Positions 47,931-61,980 of a DNA stretch of 64,000 nucleotides are shown here, one piece after another; the stretch's first letter is position 1, and each line of letters begins with the position of its first letter. This DNA comes from Neocallimastix lanati (nom. inval.) (Eukaryota > Neocallimastigomycota > Neocallimastigomycetes > Neocallimastigales > Neocallimastigaceae): the NCBI GenBank assembly GCA_016946835.1, contig JACVTC010000149.1, positions 216,501 to 280,500 on the forward strand, read 5' to 3'. The notes under the pieces were generated by a model that had not been told where the DNA came from, made no database searches, and saw only the letters and a program-made list of their open reading frames with translations. The translations under genes were made by a program, and so were the position numbers.

Positions 47931-50508
47931 CTACTTATTACTATTATTACTACGAATATTAATACTATATTTCTTATTCTTTTTCTTCTTCTACTGCTAC
48001 TACCATCTCTACATACAATATTTAATATTAATTCTTTCCTTTTAATTCAATTTTTTATAATTATAATATATTTTTAATTTTAAATAAATGTTATTTATTT
48101 AAAATTAAAAATATATTTATTTATTGTCAAGTGTTACAAATTCAAAATTTATATTTTCAATTATTAAAAAAAAATATTGTCATATATATAATTATATGAT
48201 AAAAATAAGAATAATAAAAATAAAATAAAAAAATAAAAAATAAAAATAAACTTTAGGAATAATAAAAATAACAATTATTATTAATAATGATATTAATAAT
48301 TAGTATTACAATATATCGGTTTATATTAAAATTTTTAAAAGTATATATATATAATGTTTGATTAAAAATTAAAATATTATTGGAGATGAAAAACAGTGAA
48401 TAATAACAAGAAAATTATTAAAAAAATATGTGTAAAAAAAAAATTTTTTGATACTTGAGGGGTTAAAAAAATTATCTATAAAAATATTAAATATATGTAT
48501 ATATATATTAATTTATTGCTTTTTCTGGATTTGGTTAAACTAAATGACTCTGGTTTAATCAAAAAAATACCTTTATAGTCTAAATTTTTATCTCATAATA
48601 TATATAAACGTCTATTTATTAACAGATACAATTTTATCTTATAATAAAATGTTTTTTTTTTTTTTTATTGTAATATTAATATTTTATTATTATTAAAATT
48701 GTTTTATTAATAAAAGATTAAACACTCAAAAGTACAAAAACTTCAATTGAATTTATAAAATAGTACTTTATTAATTAAAAATAAAATATTATGTTTATTT
48801 TAAATAATGTTATTTTTATAAATGTAAAATAAATTTCTTCGAAAACCTAAAATTCGCAAAAAATAAGATGAATTTTTTTTTTTTTTTTTTGAAATAAAAC
48901 ATTCGAAATTATTAAATAAATACATTTTGCATTGTGATATACTTTATTTATTTGTATTTTTATATAAAATCTATTTATTTCAAATTTAATATTATAAAGA
49001 TAAATATAAATAGAGAAAATAATAATAATATATTAAATTTAACAGTTAAACAGAAAAGTATATTAAATAATCCAACCTTTAAAAAAATATATAAATATAT
49101 ATTAAATCTAATCTTAATTTTTTAATAATTTTTATAGCAATAAATTTATTAAAAATTTTCTAAAATTTTATATTAACGGTTTAAAATTCATTATCTAAAA
49201 ATGCATTAATTTTTATATATTATTTTATATTATCCCCAACATATTAATTATTTATATTAGTTATTTTTAATACTAAATATTGATATTTAAATGGAAACTC
49301 CTATTACATATTAAATAAATATTTGCAAAATATACAATTGATTAAAATTAATGAATTAATAGATATATAATATATATGATATCTTAATTTTTAAATGGAA
49401 GAATATGTGTATATATGTAAATGTGCAAATACGTACGAATATGTAAATTTATATTTATCAATTTTGAATAAAATATTAATTTATATAAATTAAAAAAAAA
49501 AAAAAAATAAGAGTATGAAATATAATCTATACTTTATTTTATAGATAATTATATTAAAAAATTATAATTCAGTAAAAAAATGATTACTCAATGAAAAAAA
49601 GTAAATTCATTAATAGTCGTATATTAAAATTTATAATACTAATAATTTAAGTTTAAAATAATAAAATATAGAAAAGTATAATGTAAATTTAATATATAAT
49701 ATTCATAATAAAAATTTAATAGAAACACCAAAAAAATATTTTTAAATTTGTATGAATATTTTATATAGATATTATATATATATTTAAATATATATGATAT
49801 TTTAAATATATTCTATATATAAAAAAAAATTTAAAATAAAAAATATATATGTATGTTTTGTTTTTCAAATAATTATATTAAAAAAATATAACTCAATTAT
49901 CTCAATTATGAAACTTAAATATTCAATAATTAAAGATAATAATCATTAAAGATATATATATAATAAATTTAATAATGAAAAAAATATATTAAGTTTCATT
50001 AAAAATAAACTTCGCTAATTAAAATTCTTATTTGAATATTTATATATTTAATACTTTTTTTTTAAATTAAATATAATATTTTATATTTTAAACTCATTTC
50101 TAATAATTTTTTTTTTTTTTTTTTTTGATATTTTAATTAATTTCTTAAAAAAATTTTATCAATTGTATTAAAATAAAAGCATTTAAATATAAAAATTAAT
50201 TAATAAAGAAAGAAAATAAAAATAAAATATAAAATGATATATGAAAAAAGAAAAAAAAAATTAGAACATTAAAATAACCTTAAAAATCAATTTTAAAATA
50301 TAAATAAACTTTTAATTTAAAAAAAAAAAAACTTGCATTTAATTTTTTTTTTTTTTTTTTTTTAATTAAATAAATTTTAATTAAAATTTTTAAAAAGTTT
50401 ATGTTTTTTTTTTTTTATTAAAATTTTAATTTTATTATTTTTTTTTTTTTTGCTTTCTAATAAATAATTGAAATTCAATGAAATTTAAATAAGTATAAAA
50501 AATATAAA

Positions 50509-50548
<40 letters not shown>

Positions 50549-50695
50549 TTATAACAAATATATATTAATTTATAATTAATCTTTCTTTTGAATAATACTT
50601 TTTATTATTATTATTATTACTACTATAAATATAAATTTAATTTTTTCAATAATTAAATAAAAGAACTTAATAATTTTCATTTTATTTTAAACTTA

Positions 50696-50726
<31 letters not shown>

Positions 50727-51683
50727 TAGTTATTTTTATTAATTCATTTTTTATTTGTTTACAAAAAAAAGAAAAAAAATATAAAAATTTTATATTATTA
50801 TATTAATATATTTGTTTTATTTTTTAAATATTTATGATTATTTTTTAAATATTAATGTTGACACTTTTATATATGATTATTTTTTAATATTCGCCAATGT
50901 CTTTAATTATATATTAAATATATGTTTATACTAAAATGTTTTTTTTTTTTTTTTTTTTTTTTTTTGATTATGTTTTTTTTTTGTTTTTTTTTTATGTTTT
51001 GTTTTTGTTTTCTATTTTTTAATTTTTTTTAACTGCATTCAAATTATTATAAAAAAGAATTATTTTATAATATCATATCATGATCATGGTTGTTTTAATA
51101 TAACATTTATTTTATCCAAACAAACAAATAAATAAATGAAAAAAGTATATTTATCTTTATTGATGTTTATATTTTATGTTAATCAATATTTATATTTATA
51201 TTAATAATAATTAATCAACTAATTATAATTAATTTATTAAATATTAATAGTATAAATTATAATTAGTAGTTTTAATAAACAAATTTTACTCTTCAATAGT
51301 AATTAAATAATAATTAAATAATCATAATAATAAAAACTTTTAAAAAATTAATTATTTCATAAAATTATAAAATATTTAATAGATTAATTTTTATTTTCAA
51401 CATTTAAATACTTTTTTTTTTCTATTTTTTAAAATTAATAAGTTAAGATAAAGCTTTATTATATAATCAATGCTAAGTAATAGATAATCTGTTAAAAATA
51501 CATTAAGTCCTTTAATGATTCATATTAAAAATTCAAATTTTGATTTATTAAATTATGTTTAATTAAATGGTTCTATATATCTAAAGTGATTATGTAGTTT
51601 TTTTTTTTTTAATTATAATTAAATGTAAAAAATATAAAAATAATTCAATTATATAAAAAATAATGAATAAAAAAGATATTAAT

Positions 51684-51731
<48 letters not shown>

Positions 51732-52438
51732 TTTTTTAGTTTATCATTATTATTTTTTTTAACAGTGTAAAAGGTAGCTTCGTTCATTAATTCTAATTAT
51801 TTTTAATTATTGAATGAAACTTTTCAACTTTAATGTTACTTCTTAATAATGTTGTATCACTGTACTGTATTTAATATGAATTCAACATTTCTATTGGTCA
51901 ATATAATTAATGTATACATTTTATTAATTAATATTAATTATTTGAACAAAAAAAATTAAACATGATAAACTTTAAAAATAATTCGTGTAACATGATATTA
52001 TTTAAAATAATATATTATTGAATATATTATCATTATATTTTAATTTAATTAAATATTTATTATAAAACTTTGATATTGTTATTTATTTTGTATTTGGGAG
52101 TAGAAAATATATATATAATATATTTTTTGTTTTGTTTTTTTTATTTTGGGAATTGTTTTTGTTTCAATTTTTTTTTAAAGCAATTACTTTATCGATATTA
52201 AATGTTAAACATTTTATAAAAGGGAGTTATATTTTAAATTTCGATATTGATTTAATGTTATAAATTGTAAATAACATTAACAAAAAAAAAAAAAAAAAAC
52301 TAAAAGAGTTGAAGTAAAGAGTGGTATACCAAATAAAGTATATTTATATTATTTATTTATTTTCAATTTTTATCAAATTATCTTTATTAATATAGAGTCT
52401 ATTTATTTTAATTTAAGATGTTTAATTGATTAATTAAT

Positions 52439-52474
<36 letters not shown>

Positions 52475-53263
52475 ATTATCATATTATTAAATATTTTATA
52501 TATTAATTCTAAAATTTCGAACTTGTCAATCTTTCTATTTTTTAAAATAAATCATAATAAATACTAACTATATAACTATATTTATATCGATTATTTATAT
52601 AAATTTCTTATTATCGACTTTTATATCTTTATATAACAATAAAAATGATAATTTATTGATAAATAAATCAAAAAAACAAAATTTAAAAATTTTTTCGTAA
52701 TAAATATTATTTTTCATGGAATATATATAATTAAAATTCGTTATATTTTAATTGGGATAAAAATAAAACAATTAAAAATTCTAAATTCAAACACTTATTT
52801 AATATTCTATGTAACGGTGCTTTTATTATTATTAATATTACATAATCAAAATGCAATGTTATTATATATAAATATATATTTATTTATTTTATATTCTGTA
52901 TTTATATATTGTATATTATATATATATCATTTAACAAATTTTAGAAGTTGCATTTATTAATAGAAAAATAACTAATAAATACGAAGGAAATAAACTTTTC
53001 GTAAAAAAAAAAGAAGAAAAAAAACTTTCAATTGCATTAATAGTTACTATCACTAAACTCTATTATTCAGGAATTATATAAAATAAAATCACTAAGAAAA
53101 TATTATTTTTAGAAACATATAAAACCTTACTTATTTTTTAATAAAAATAGAAAAATAAATAAATAAAAGTAGAATAACTTTTGATATATAACAATATACT
53201 CTCTATATATATTTATAAATACAAATACATATTCATATAAATAAACATTGATAATATATAAAA
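47931..53263. other. AT-rich intergenic stretch upstream of the 53-kb gene
   Basis: More than 5 kb of A/T-run sequence, with poly(T) at 51687-51729 and poly(A) at about 50511-50546. Short Lys/Asn/Ile ORFs (for example 48934-49125) are chance readings. No element recognised. Confidence 0.75.
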
Positions 53264-54397
53264 ATGTTCAAACAATACATATCAAAAACCATTTTCATTT
53301 TCATCATATTAAATATTTTGATTAATGTTTACGCACAAAATGTAAGTACTATGAATAATTGTCATCGTCTTAATGAAGCTACCGTTTGTAATGCGGCTAC
53401 CCAATCAGGTTGTTCTTGGTGTTCTTCTGAATGGGGTTGTATGCTTATAGGAAATTATGATATTAACACTCAATCCACTCTTCAATATTATAATTGTCCA
53501 GAACGTAAATATTTTATATAAAGTCAATTATTAATGCATTTTTAATAAGTTAATAATAAATTAAAACAATAATAATTATATAGAATTATTGTTAATTTTA
53601 ATTTTTTTTATTCATATTAATAATTTATATATATATATATATATTTTTTTTTATTTTGGGTAATATTTATTTAAATTTTTAGCATGTGTTGATGGTGATA
53701 CAGATTGCTATAAAATTATGAGTGATAGTGAATTAATTCAACCATTCTTTTTCTATTTAAGTTCTCGTAGTAATTTGGTTTGTCATTTACAACATACAAA
53801 TGAATATTCTCGTTTACATAATATTCATTGTGATACTTCATGCCGTAAAGCTCTTATGAATGATTTCCAATATTGTCAATGTAAGTATATTATAACTAAA
53901 TTACAAAATATATATAATAAACTTATAAATTATTAAATATGATAATATAATATAATATATAATACTTATTATATAAAATATATGTATATTTTTTAATAAT
54001 ATGGAAACAAAATAAAAAAAAAAAAATTATTTTAAATCCTAAACTATATTATTATTATTATTATTATTATTTTTTTTTTTTTTTTTTTTTTTTGATTTTG
54101 TAATCTATAATAATTAAAGTTTATGATGATGATGGTAAAGAATTTAAGGATTATAATATGAATGGAGCAATTGAAAAGAAGGGTTTATCTCCAACTAAAA
54201 TTATTCTTATTGTTTCCTGTGTTATACTTGCTTTAATTATTTTTACATTGGCGTTTAAAGCTTATTTAAATCATCACAATAAAATTTTAGCTGAACGTAG
54301 AAAAATTGAATTAAAAGATTCAAAATTGGAAAATGACAGAGACTTAGAAGCTCAAATTGCTCAACATAAATTGGAAATTAAAGAAAGACAAATATAA
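53264..54397 (+). CDS. Small type I membrane protein with Cys-rich (PSI-like) ectodomain, three exons
   Basis: Exons 53264-53504, 53683-53880 and 54120-54397 join in frame with introns of 178 and 239 nt (donors GTAAAT and GTAAGT, acceptors TTTTTAG and TTAAAG) to give 238 residues. Residues 1-24 are a signal peptide (IFIFIILNILINVYA, cut before Gln25). The ectodomain (25 to about 170) has about 13 Cys; its first part, CHRLNEATVCNAATQSGCSW followed by CSSEWGCM, has the spacing of a PSI-type plexin/integrin Cys module. A single membrane helix follows (about 174-195, IILIVSCVILALIIFTLAF), then a 43-residue charged, probably helical cytosolic tail. Protein is likely at the cell surface or in the secretory pathway as an adhesion or receptor-like molecule; the ligand is unknown. 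The PSI assignment is by eye. Shares strand with the scaffoldin-like gene 3 kb away. Confidence 0.85.
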
Positions 54398-54678
54398 AAT
54401 AGTGATAGATTATTATAAAAATAAATAAGTAAATAGAAAGAAAATAAAAAAATAATAATAATAATAAAATTATTAACTTCTCCCCTTTTTTAATTATATA
54501 CATATTATTTAAGTTAATTTATTAAAAAAAAAAGAATTTCAATAATAATATTTAACATATAAATAAATGAATAAATACAATATTTATAATTAAATTTAAT
54601 AAAATCAATTCAATATAAAAAATTGTAAAAGAAATAATTCTACTTATTCATTAATATAATGTTTATTTAATTCGTATC

Positions 54679-54710
<32 letters not shown>

Positions 54711-54858
54711 ATGAATTTTTTATTTAATTTTTTTTTTAAAAAATTTTTTTTGTTAAAATTATAATCAATGATTAATTAAATATTTACATAAAAAGAAACC
54801 TTATAAAAAAATCAATAAATAAACGATTAATTAAATATTAAAATAAAAAGAAACCTAA

Positions 54859-54893
<35 letters not shown>

Positions 54894-55415
54894 ATTAGTA
54901 AATAAATATAATTATGTAATTTTATTATAATGAACAAACTTTATTTATAAGAAAAAGAAACATTAATTATTGTTGTTATTAGAGAAAATGAAATATTAAA
55001 TTCTTAGTACTTTTTTTTTTATTATAATAACTACTATTATTATTAATAATTTTAACTAATTAATCTTTTATAAAATTAAAATATTTATTTACGAGATTTA
55101 TTTTTGAAATTTTTTTTTTTTTTCAAAGTTTATATAAAAATTGAAAAAGGTATATTGTAATAAATTAAATATTAAACATTAATGGTTGAAAAAAAAAAAA
55201 AAAAAAAAGTAGTTTTATAATTATATTTTAATTCCAAATTCTATTTTATTTAATTAATTTTTAAAAATGTTTTTATTAATTACTCAATTTCTTTTAAAAT
55301 ATCAAACTACTAATAAAAAAAGTTTATAAATATTAATAATTTTCAAATATCATATATATAGTTTCATTCAAAATATAAAAAGTGAATGAAATCTGATAAA
55401 CATTTATTATACAAT

Positions 55416-55447
<32 letters not shown>

Positions 55448-55668
55448 TATTAATATAAATTTTTAAATTCAATAAACATTTTTAGAATGAATATAATGAT
55501 ATTATAGACTTTTAATATATATTATATTTTATTTTTATTTTTTTTTTATTTTATTTATTTTAAATATAAAAAAAAAAAAAAATACAAAACAAATAAAAAA
55601 AAAATTGAAAAAAATTTAAAATGAACATTATAAACTAATATAACTATCAATAAATATATATATATATT

Positions 55669-55704
<36 letters not shown>

Positions 55705-56860
55705 TACAATATAAAAAAATACAATATAATTTTTTTAATTATTATTTTTTAATTAAACAGTATTTTGAAAGAAAAATTTTTATTTCTTAACTTTTTTTTT
55801 TTAAATTAAAACTTTTTTTTTTAATATATTTTATTATTGAATTTAAAATTAGCTTTATTTTTTATTTTATTTTATTTCATTTTATTTAATACGTATTTTC
55901 ATGAATATTTATTATATTTATTTTTTCATAATAATATATAATTATTATTATTGAAATAATAAAAAATTACAGGAATAATGAATTTTATTTGTCATTATTT
56001 GTATTGACAATTATACATACTTTTAATTCATTTTTATTATTTAAATAATTAACATATTTTATATTTATAATTTTTTTTCATTTCATTTCATTTTATATAT
56101 AAAATATAATAAATAGTTTATACAAAAAAAATTTTATATTTTAAAAATATTAATTTATTTTTTTTTATTTAAATAAAAATTTGCCATTTATTACATATAA
56201 TATTATATTTAAACTTTAAAATTTTAATTAAAACTTTTTTTTTTCATAATATTTTGTATTATTTTAAAACCAGAAAAGTATTATATTTCGTATTGATTTA
56301 ACCCCTTTTATATATATATATATATATAAAAGAATAGATAATTAATAATTATTTAATATATATATATTTTATTTATGAGGTATATTTTTTATCAAATAAT
56401 AATAAATAGTAATGCTATAAGTATTTTTATTTCAATTTATTTTTGTTTTGTTTTGTTTTGTTTCGTTTTATTTTATTTGATAATGAGATATTTTTTATAT
56501 CTAATTCATTAAATATATATTTTATCATTATTTTATAACATCTTTTAAATTATGGTATCTCAAAGTTTTTCATAAAGCGAATATGTTAATATCTACTTAG
56601 AAAACTATATTAAAATGTATTTAATTTTTTATTTTTAATATTTAATTAAGTTTTAATTTAATTTTTATATTTTTTTAAAAAAATAAATAAAAAAACTTTC
56701 AAATTTTAAATATTTTATTATTAATAAAACTTAATTTAAATTCATATATTATTATTATATTTTTTTTTATTATTTAGTTTTTTGTTTATATTCATTTTTT
56801 TTGTTTTGTTGTTTTTTTATTTAATTGATTTATTGTTGCTTATATAAAAATATATAATAA

Positions 56861-56891
<31 letters not shown>

Positions 56892-57527
56892 CTTTAGCAA
56901 ATTAATATACAAATTTATAAATTTAATATTAAAAAATGAATTAAATTTTAGGTTTTTAAAGTTTTGTTTATAATGATTTTTATTTAATCATATTAAAAAA
57001 AATTTTTTTTTTTTTTTTTGAGATGTTAAAATTAAAATCAGTTCCAAAATTTTTTTTTTCATTTTTTTTCTTTTTAATTTTTCATTAATAATTAATTATT
57101 TTAAGTAGAAGTTTAGTGTTTATTGAAATATTTAAGTAGTTTAGATATTTAAATAACTATTATTCTACTTTTTTTTTTAAAAAAAAATTTTTTTAATTTT
57201 ATAAATTATTTTACTATTTTTTTTTTTTTTTTAAATTACTGTAAATTGATTATTTTTTTCTCCTACCATATCTATCTTGATATTAACATTTAAATAATTA
57301 TAAAATAATAAAATTAAAAAAAAAATAAAAAAATAATTATATATAATATAATTATTGTTTCATTAATAATAATATAAATATTAGAAACGGAAAGTAACAG
57401 TTATACTAATATATAAGCTAAAAATAAAAATTCACTTGATATAATATTGTAGGGGAGGAGAAATTTAAATTAAAAAAAATAAAAGATATTTTAATTTATT
57501 ATTTCAATATAGTAAAACATATTTATA
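54398..57527. other. AT-rich intergenic stretch
   Basis: A/T runs and an AAAT array (54857-54894). No gene or element seen. The TTGTAG at about 57450, upstream of the next gene's start, could be a 5' UTR splice acceptor. Confidence 0.7.
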
Positions 57528-60500
57528 ATGAGGACATTGAATTGTTTAAAACTGTAAGTAAATGGTTATTGGAAATATAAAAAATAATAATTAAAATAAT
57601 TTCAACTATTTATTTAAATATATACATTATATAATTAAAATTATTAAATATAAACTTAATTATAAAATATTTTAATGAAAAAAATAAAAGAATTTCATTA
57701 TTAGGAGCTTCATTTTTAACTATAAAAAATGTAAAAGCCTCAATTCCTAGTTGTGTTCCAACGAAAGATGATACTATACCATATACAGTAACTCCAGATA
57801 CTTATCAATATTGTTATTTAAATGGTGTAATAAATACAATAAATAAAGGAATATTAACACCTGAAAATGTAGTATGTTCTTCAAATGTAGAAACTGGATT
57901 ATATTTTATTAAGGATAGTTCCTCTTTGGAAAGATTTACTGATGAAAATGAGAGTAGTGCAATATTAATTGATTTAGTTAGTGTAGATGGTAGTTGTAGT
58001 TATAGTGAAGTACAAATAAAAGAAGGTTTTTATATTGAAGGTGATGAGGCAGCGTTAATAAATTGTAATAAAAATCAAAAATGTAAAATATACACTTCGC
58101 AAGCTCAGGCTGATCCAAAGTATTATATAAGTTATGATGGAAAATTAATAAAGCAAGAAGGAAATAATAGCTATAGTTATTTAGATATAAATGATGGATA
58201 TTATATTAATGGTAATGCGGGTAAACCATTAATTAAATGCGAATCCTCCACTTGTACAGAAGTAGCAGCTCAAGAAGGAGATGCATATATTGATGCTACC
58301 GAACCTGAGAAAATTATTACTTGTTCTACTGTCGATAGTAGTAACGCAGTGACTTGTGATTATGGTGACCTTGAAGGATATATTATCAATAGTAGTGCAA
58401 TTACTTCAAGCGTTAATCCTATAATTTATTGTGAAAGTGGTAGTTGCAAAGAAAGTCCTGTTCCAGATCCATATTCTTATTATGAACATGCTACTGAAAA
58501 ATCAAAAGTAATTGCTTGCTCATCTGTTAAAAATACATGTAAATTAGAATCAGGAGAAGTAGGTGATTACTTTGTTGCTATACAAGGAGATGAAAAGAAT
58601 AAATTAATAAAATGTGAAAATGTCAAGGAAAAAGTAGAATGCAAAGTTGCTGCTAGTATAGATAGTGGTTACTACTTAAATTCGGGTGGTAATTCATCAG
58701 TAAACCAAACTATTTACTGTGATAGTAGTAGTTGTGATACTACTCATGTTAATCCAGGTTACTACATAAACAGTGGTTCAATTGATGAAGAACAAAAGGA
58801 TGGTCTTATTCAATGCGATTTAAATATATGTGATACAAAGGATATTAGTGCTATTGATTGTAGTAAATTAAGTTCTATTTCTTACGCTACTGTATGTTAT
58901 AAGGATTCAGCATTCAACTTCTACAAGAGTGATGATTTAATTAATCCAACCAATTTCACAACCGCTGGTGAAGTTTTCATTTTTGATTCTTTAAAGAGAT
59001 TCCCAAGTATTGGTAGTGAAGTTACCACTCTTTACCACTTAACTGAATATGGTATTGAACGCTACATCGGAAGTGGTGTTATTGGTGTTAAATCAAGCAC
59101 AAATCAAAAAGTGAGTGATTTAGATGGTGAACTTGGCTCAGAAATTATATTATACGATTGTAGTACTACTACCAAACAATGCACAAGAAGAACTTCCTGT
59201 GTTTCAAATACATACATGTATGATATTGAAAATAAAGCAGCTTTATATTGTAATAATGGTAAATTAGTATCTGAAACAGGAAAAGGATATTATGTTGATA
59301 GTGTTACCATGGTTGGATCAAAAACTCCATATATTATTAATTGTGATGAAAACGAATGTACTCATGAAGCCCCAACTGTTCAATCCTACTATATTAATAG
59401 TAGTGAATATGACGGTAATTCTAAGAAGTTAATCTATTGTAATAATTCGAACTGTTATACTGTTGCTGCTACTTCTGGATACTATATTTCTAATCAACAA
59501 AATGGTATTATTTCTTGTACTTCTTCTACAGCATGTACTTACAGAGACGCTGCTACTGCAGGAAATAATGTTAATTATGTTAACGCTGGAAAGAATAAGA
59601 GCTTAAATGCATTAATTTACTGTAATGGAAAGACCTGTGTTCCAAAGACTGCTAAAGTTGGTTATTACTTCTCTAATCGCGTTACCACTCTTATTTATTG
59701 TGAAAGTACTAACTCTTGTAATGAAATTAATCCAACTGAAAACTACTATTACTACGCTGATACTATTGACGGAAAGAACTACATTATTAAGTGTTCAAAG
59801 GTTTCAACTTCAATCATTTGTTCAAAGGAAGTTCCAGACACTGGTAGCTACTTAACTAGTCAAACTAATATTTTAATTAATTGTACAAAGAATGGAAGCT
59901 GTAAACAAATGAACGCTAAGCCAGGTTTCTACCAATCAGCCGTTAAGATTACCATTAACTCAAAGAGAGATGTTGATAATGAAAAAGAATTAGTTAAAGA
60001 TATTTCTGGAAGAGATTCTACTACTACATACAATATTATTGAATGTACTACTACTAATTGTGAATTATTATCAGCAGAAGAATTAGCTTCTATTCCAATT
60101 TGTGAATACAACAGTGACAAGTGTTATATTACTTTAAATTATGCTATGAGTAAGAGCGCTGTCACTTCTATTTCTGCTGGTAATATTTGTACTAACTCTG
60201 ATCGTTCAAAGATCTACTTCGCTACTGATACTATTGTTGTTGCTCCATCTGTTATTGCTGGTCAAACTGCTACCTATGTTTACACCACCACTACCACCAA
60301 TTGTTTAATTGCTGACTCTAAATATGATGATTACTATTACACTATTGGTTCTGATATCTACCGTATTAACGATGGTTCAATTAGTCATTTCTATGATACT
60401 GGTTACTATTTCATTGATATTGAAAAGAATGCTTTAGTCAGCAGTAATAACATTGACAATTACAACAAGGAAAATGTCAAACTTTACAAGTGTGATGGTC

Positions 60501-61822
60501 TTAACTGTGTCATTATAGATGAACCAGATAACGCTACCTACTTCTCTGATGTTAATAAGAGAATTGTTAAATATAATATTAATAGTAATTCATATGTCTT
60601 TGCCTATGAAAAGGATATTATTTGTATCTTTGCTAACAACAAATGTACTCCAAATGCTGATTTAAATAACAGAGAATTCTGTATTACTTACAAGGGTGAA
60701 ATTGCTTTAGCTGCTGCTGATATTAAGAACCGTGAAACTGGTGACTGTTACAAAGCTAGCAGTATAAATAGCAAAATTTACGGTTACAACCAATACTTAT
60801 ATAATATGGATATTGGATCTGCTACTGTAGTTGACAAGAATGGTTATTACATTGTTAGTCTTTCAAGTAACAGTACTGTTGTTACAAAGGATTACAAGAA
60901 CAGAATGGTAAACACTAATTCATTTAAGGTTTACGGTTGTTACAATACCAACTGTAAGGTTTACACTCCAGAAAGTGGTTTATACTACTATGATGACAAT
61001 TCAAAGACTCTTTTAAAGAATGAAGATAACACTTGGGTTGCTCCATCCAATTCCGGATATGCTTTAGTTTCTATTAATCCAAATGAAAAGTATGTCTATA
61101 AGTTCAAGATTGAAAATGATGTTGTTACCTTAATATCAAAGGCCGGTACTGGATACTATTACACTATTGACAATGAAATGTATGAATGTAGTGAAAATGA
61201 CAATTCTTGTAAGTTAATTGAAGACAGTGATTACTACTTCACTAACGCCGGTGAAATTTACTACTGTGTCTACGATTCTGAAAACTTGGAAAAGACTGAA
61301 TGTACTAAGCAATCTTGCTATGCTGGTCAAAATTACTACATTGGTGATAACTACTACAGATGTGAAGCTGGCTCATACCTTACTCCAATTAAGTCAAGAA
61401 ATTGTAAATACGATGAAAACGTTATTGTTAACTTCCCAGTTATTTTAAAGGAAGAATTCCCAACTACAATCAAACAAGCAATTGAAAGTGTTGAAAGAAA
61501 CAACAACTCCACTGCTGTAGCTGTAAGATCTAACAAGAAGTACTTAACTGTTATTCCAGCCATTTTCACTAATTGTACCTACAACGTTGAAGAAACTGAA
61601 GCCGCTTACGACTTCGTCTGTCTTAACAACTACGTTACTGTCAACGAAGAAGAAGATACTGTTGAAATTTGCTCCATTGAAAACCTTGGATATGTTGAAT
61701 GTATTGAAGATGACGCAAACCCAGAAAAGTGTAAACCAAGTTCAGCATTCACTAGAGTTGTATTAAATGTCTTTAGTGTAATATTCACTGCAATTGTTTC
61801 ATTATACATTGTTCTTTATTAA
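57528..61822 (+). CDS. Scaffoldin-like secreted, probably GPI-anchored repeat protein, 1385 aa
   Basis: Exon 1 is 57528-57553 and exon 2 57691-61822. The intron has donor GTAAGT and acceptor ATAAAAG; the better-looking acceptor at 57704 would be out of frame. The join gives a signal peptide (MRTLNCLKLISLLGASFL, cleavage after Ala25). The rest is made of over 20 short repeats of about 30-45 residues: a GYYINS-like start (GYYINGNAGKP, GYYLNSGGNSS, GYYINSGSID, GYYVDSVTM), then LI.C and a C...C pair (LIKCESSTCTEV). Longer non-repeat inserts lie at about residues 395-498 and 813-888 and in the last 150 residues. The C terminus is an uninterrupted hydrophobic stretch (about 1364-1385, VVLNVFSVIFTAIVSLYIVL) after PSSA, as in GPI-anchored proteins. 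This style matches the large non-catalytic scaffoldins of gut-fungal cellulosomes, which bind dockerin-bearing enzymes; it is short for that family (reported members are larger). Dockerin binding here is inferred. Confidence 0.8.
57554..57690 (+). other. Intron 1 of the scaffoldin-like gene
   Basis: 137 nt, GTAAGT to AAAAG. It separates the first 8 codons plus two bases (ATG to CT) from the rest of the signal peptide. The acceptor is not pyrimidine-rich, so the exact 3' site is less certain than the donor. Confidence 0.6.
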
Positions 61823-61948
61823 ATATAATAACAATAATATAAATTGCAATGAAAATTTAAAAAAAAAATACATATTTAAATATTACAAAAAAAAGAATTA
61901 AAAAAAAAAAAAAAAAGAAAAAAATTTTTTTTACATAGTTAGAGCAAA

Positions 61949-61980
<32 letters not shown>

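Noticed and set aside
57691-57705. Acceptor ATTATTAG at 57704 for the scaffoldin-like gene
   Set aside because: It looks stronger than the chosen site but leaves exon 2 out of frame with exon 1; the 57690 site gives a good signal peptide.
59625-61569. ORFs in other frames inside the scaffoldin-like gene
   Set aside because: Shadows of the long frame in a repeat-rich CDS.
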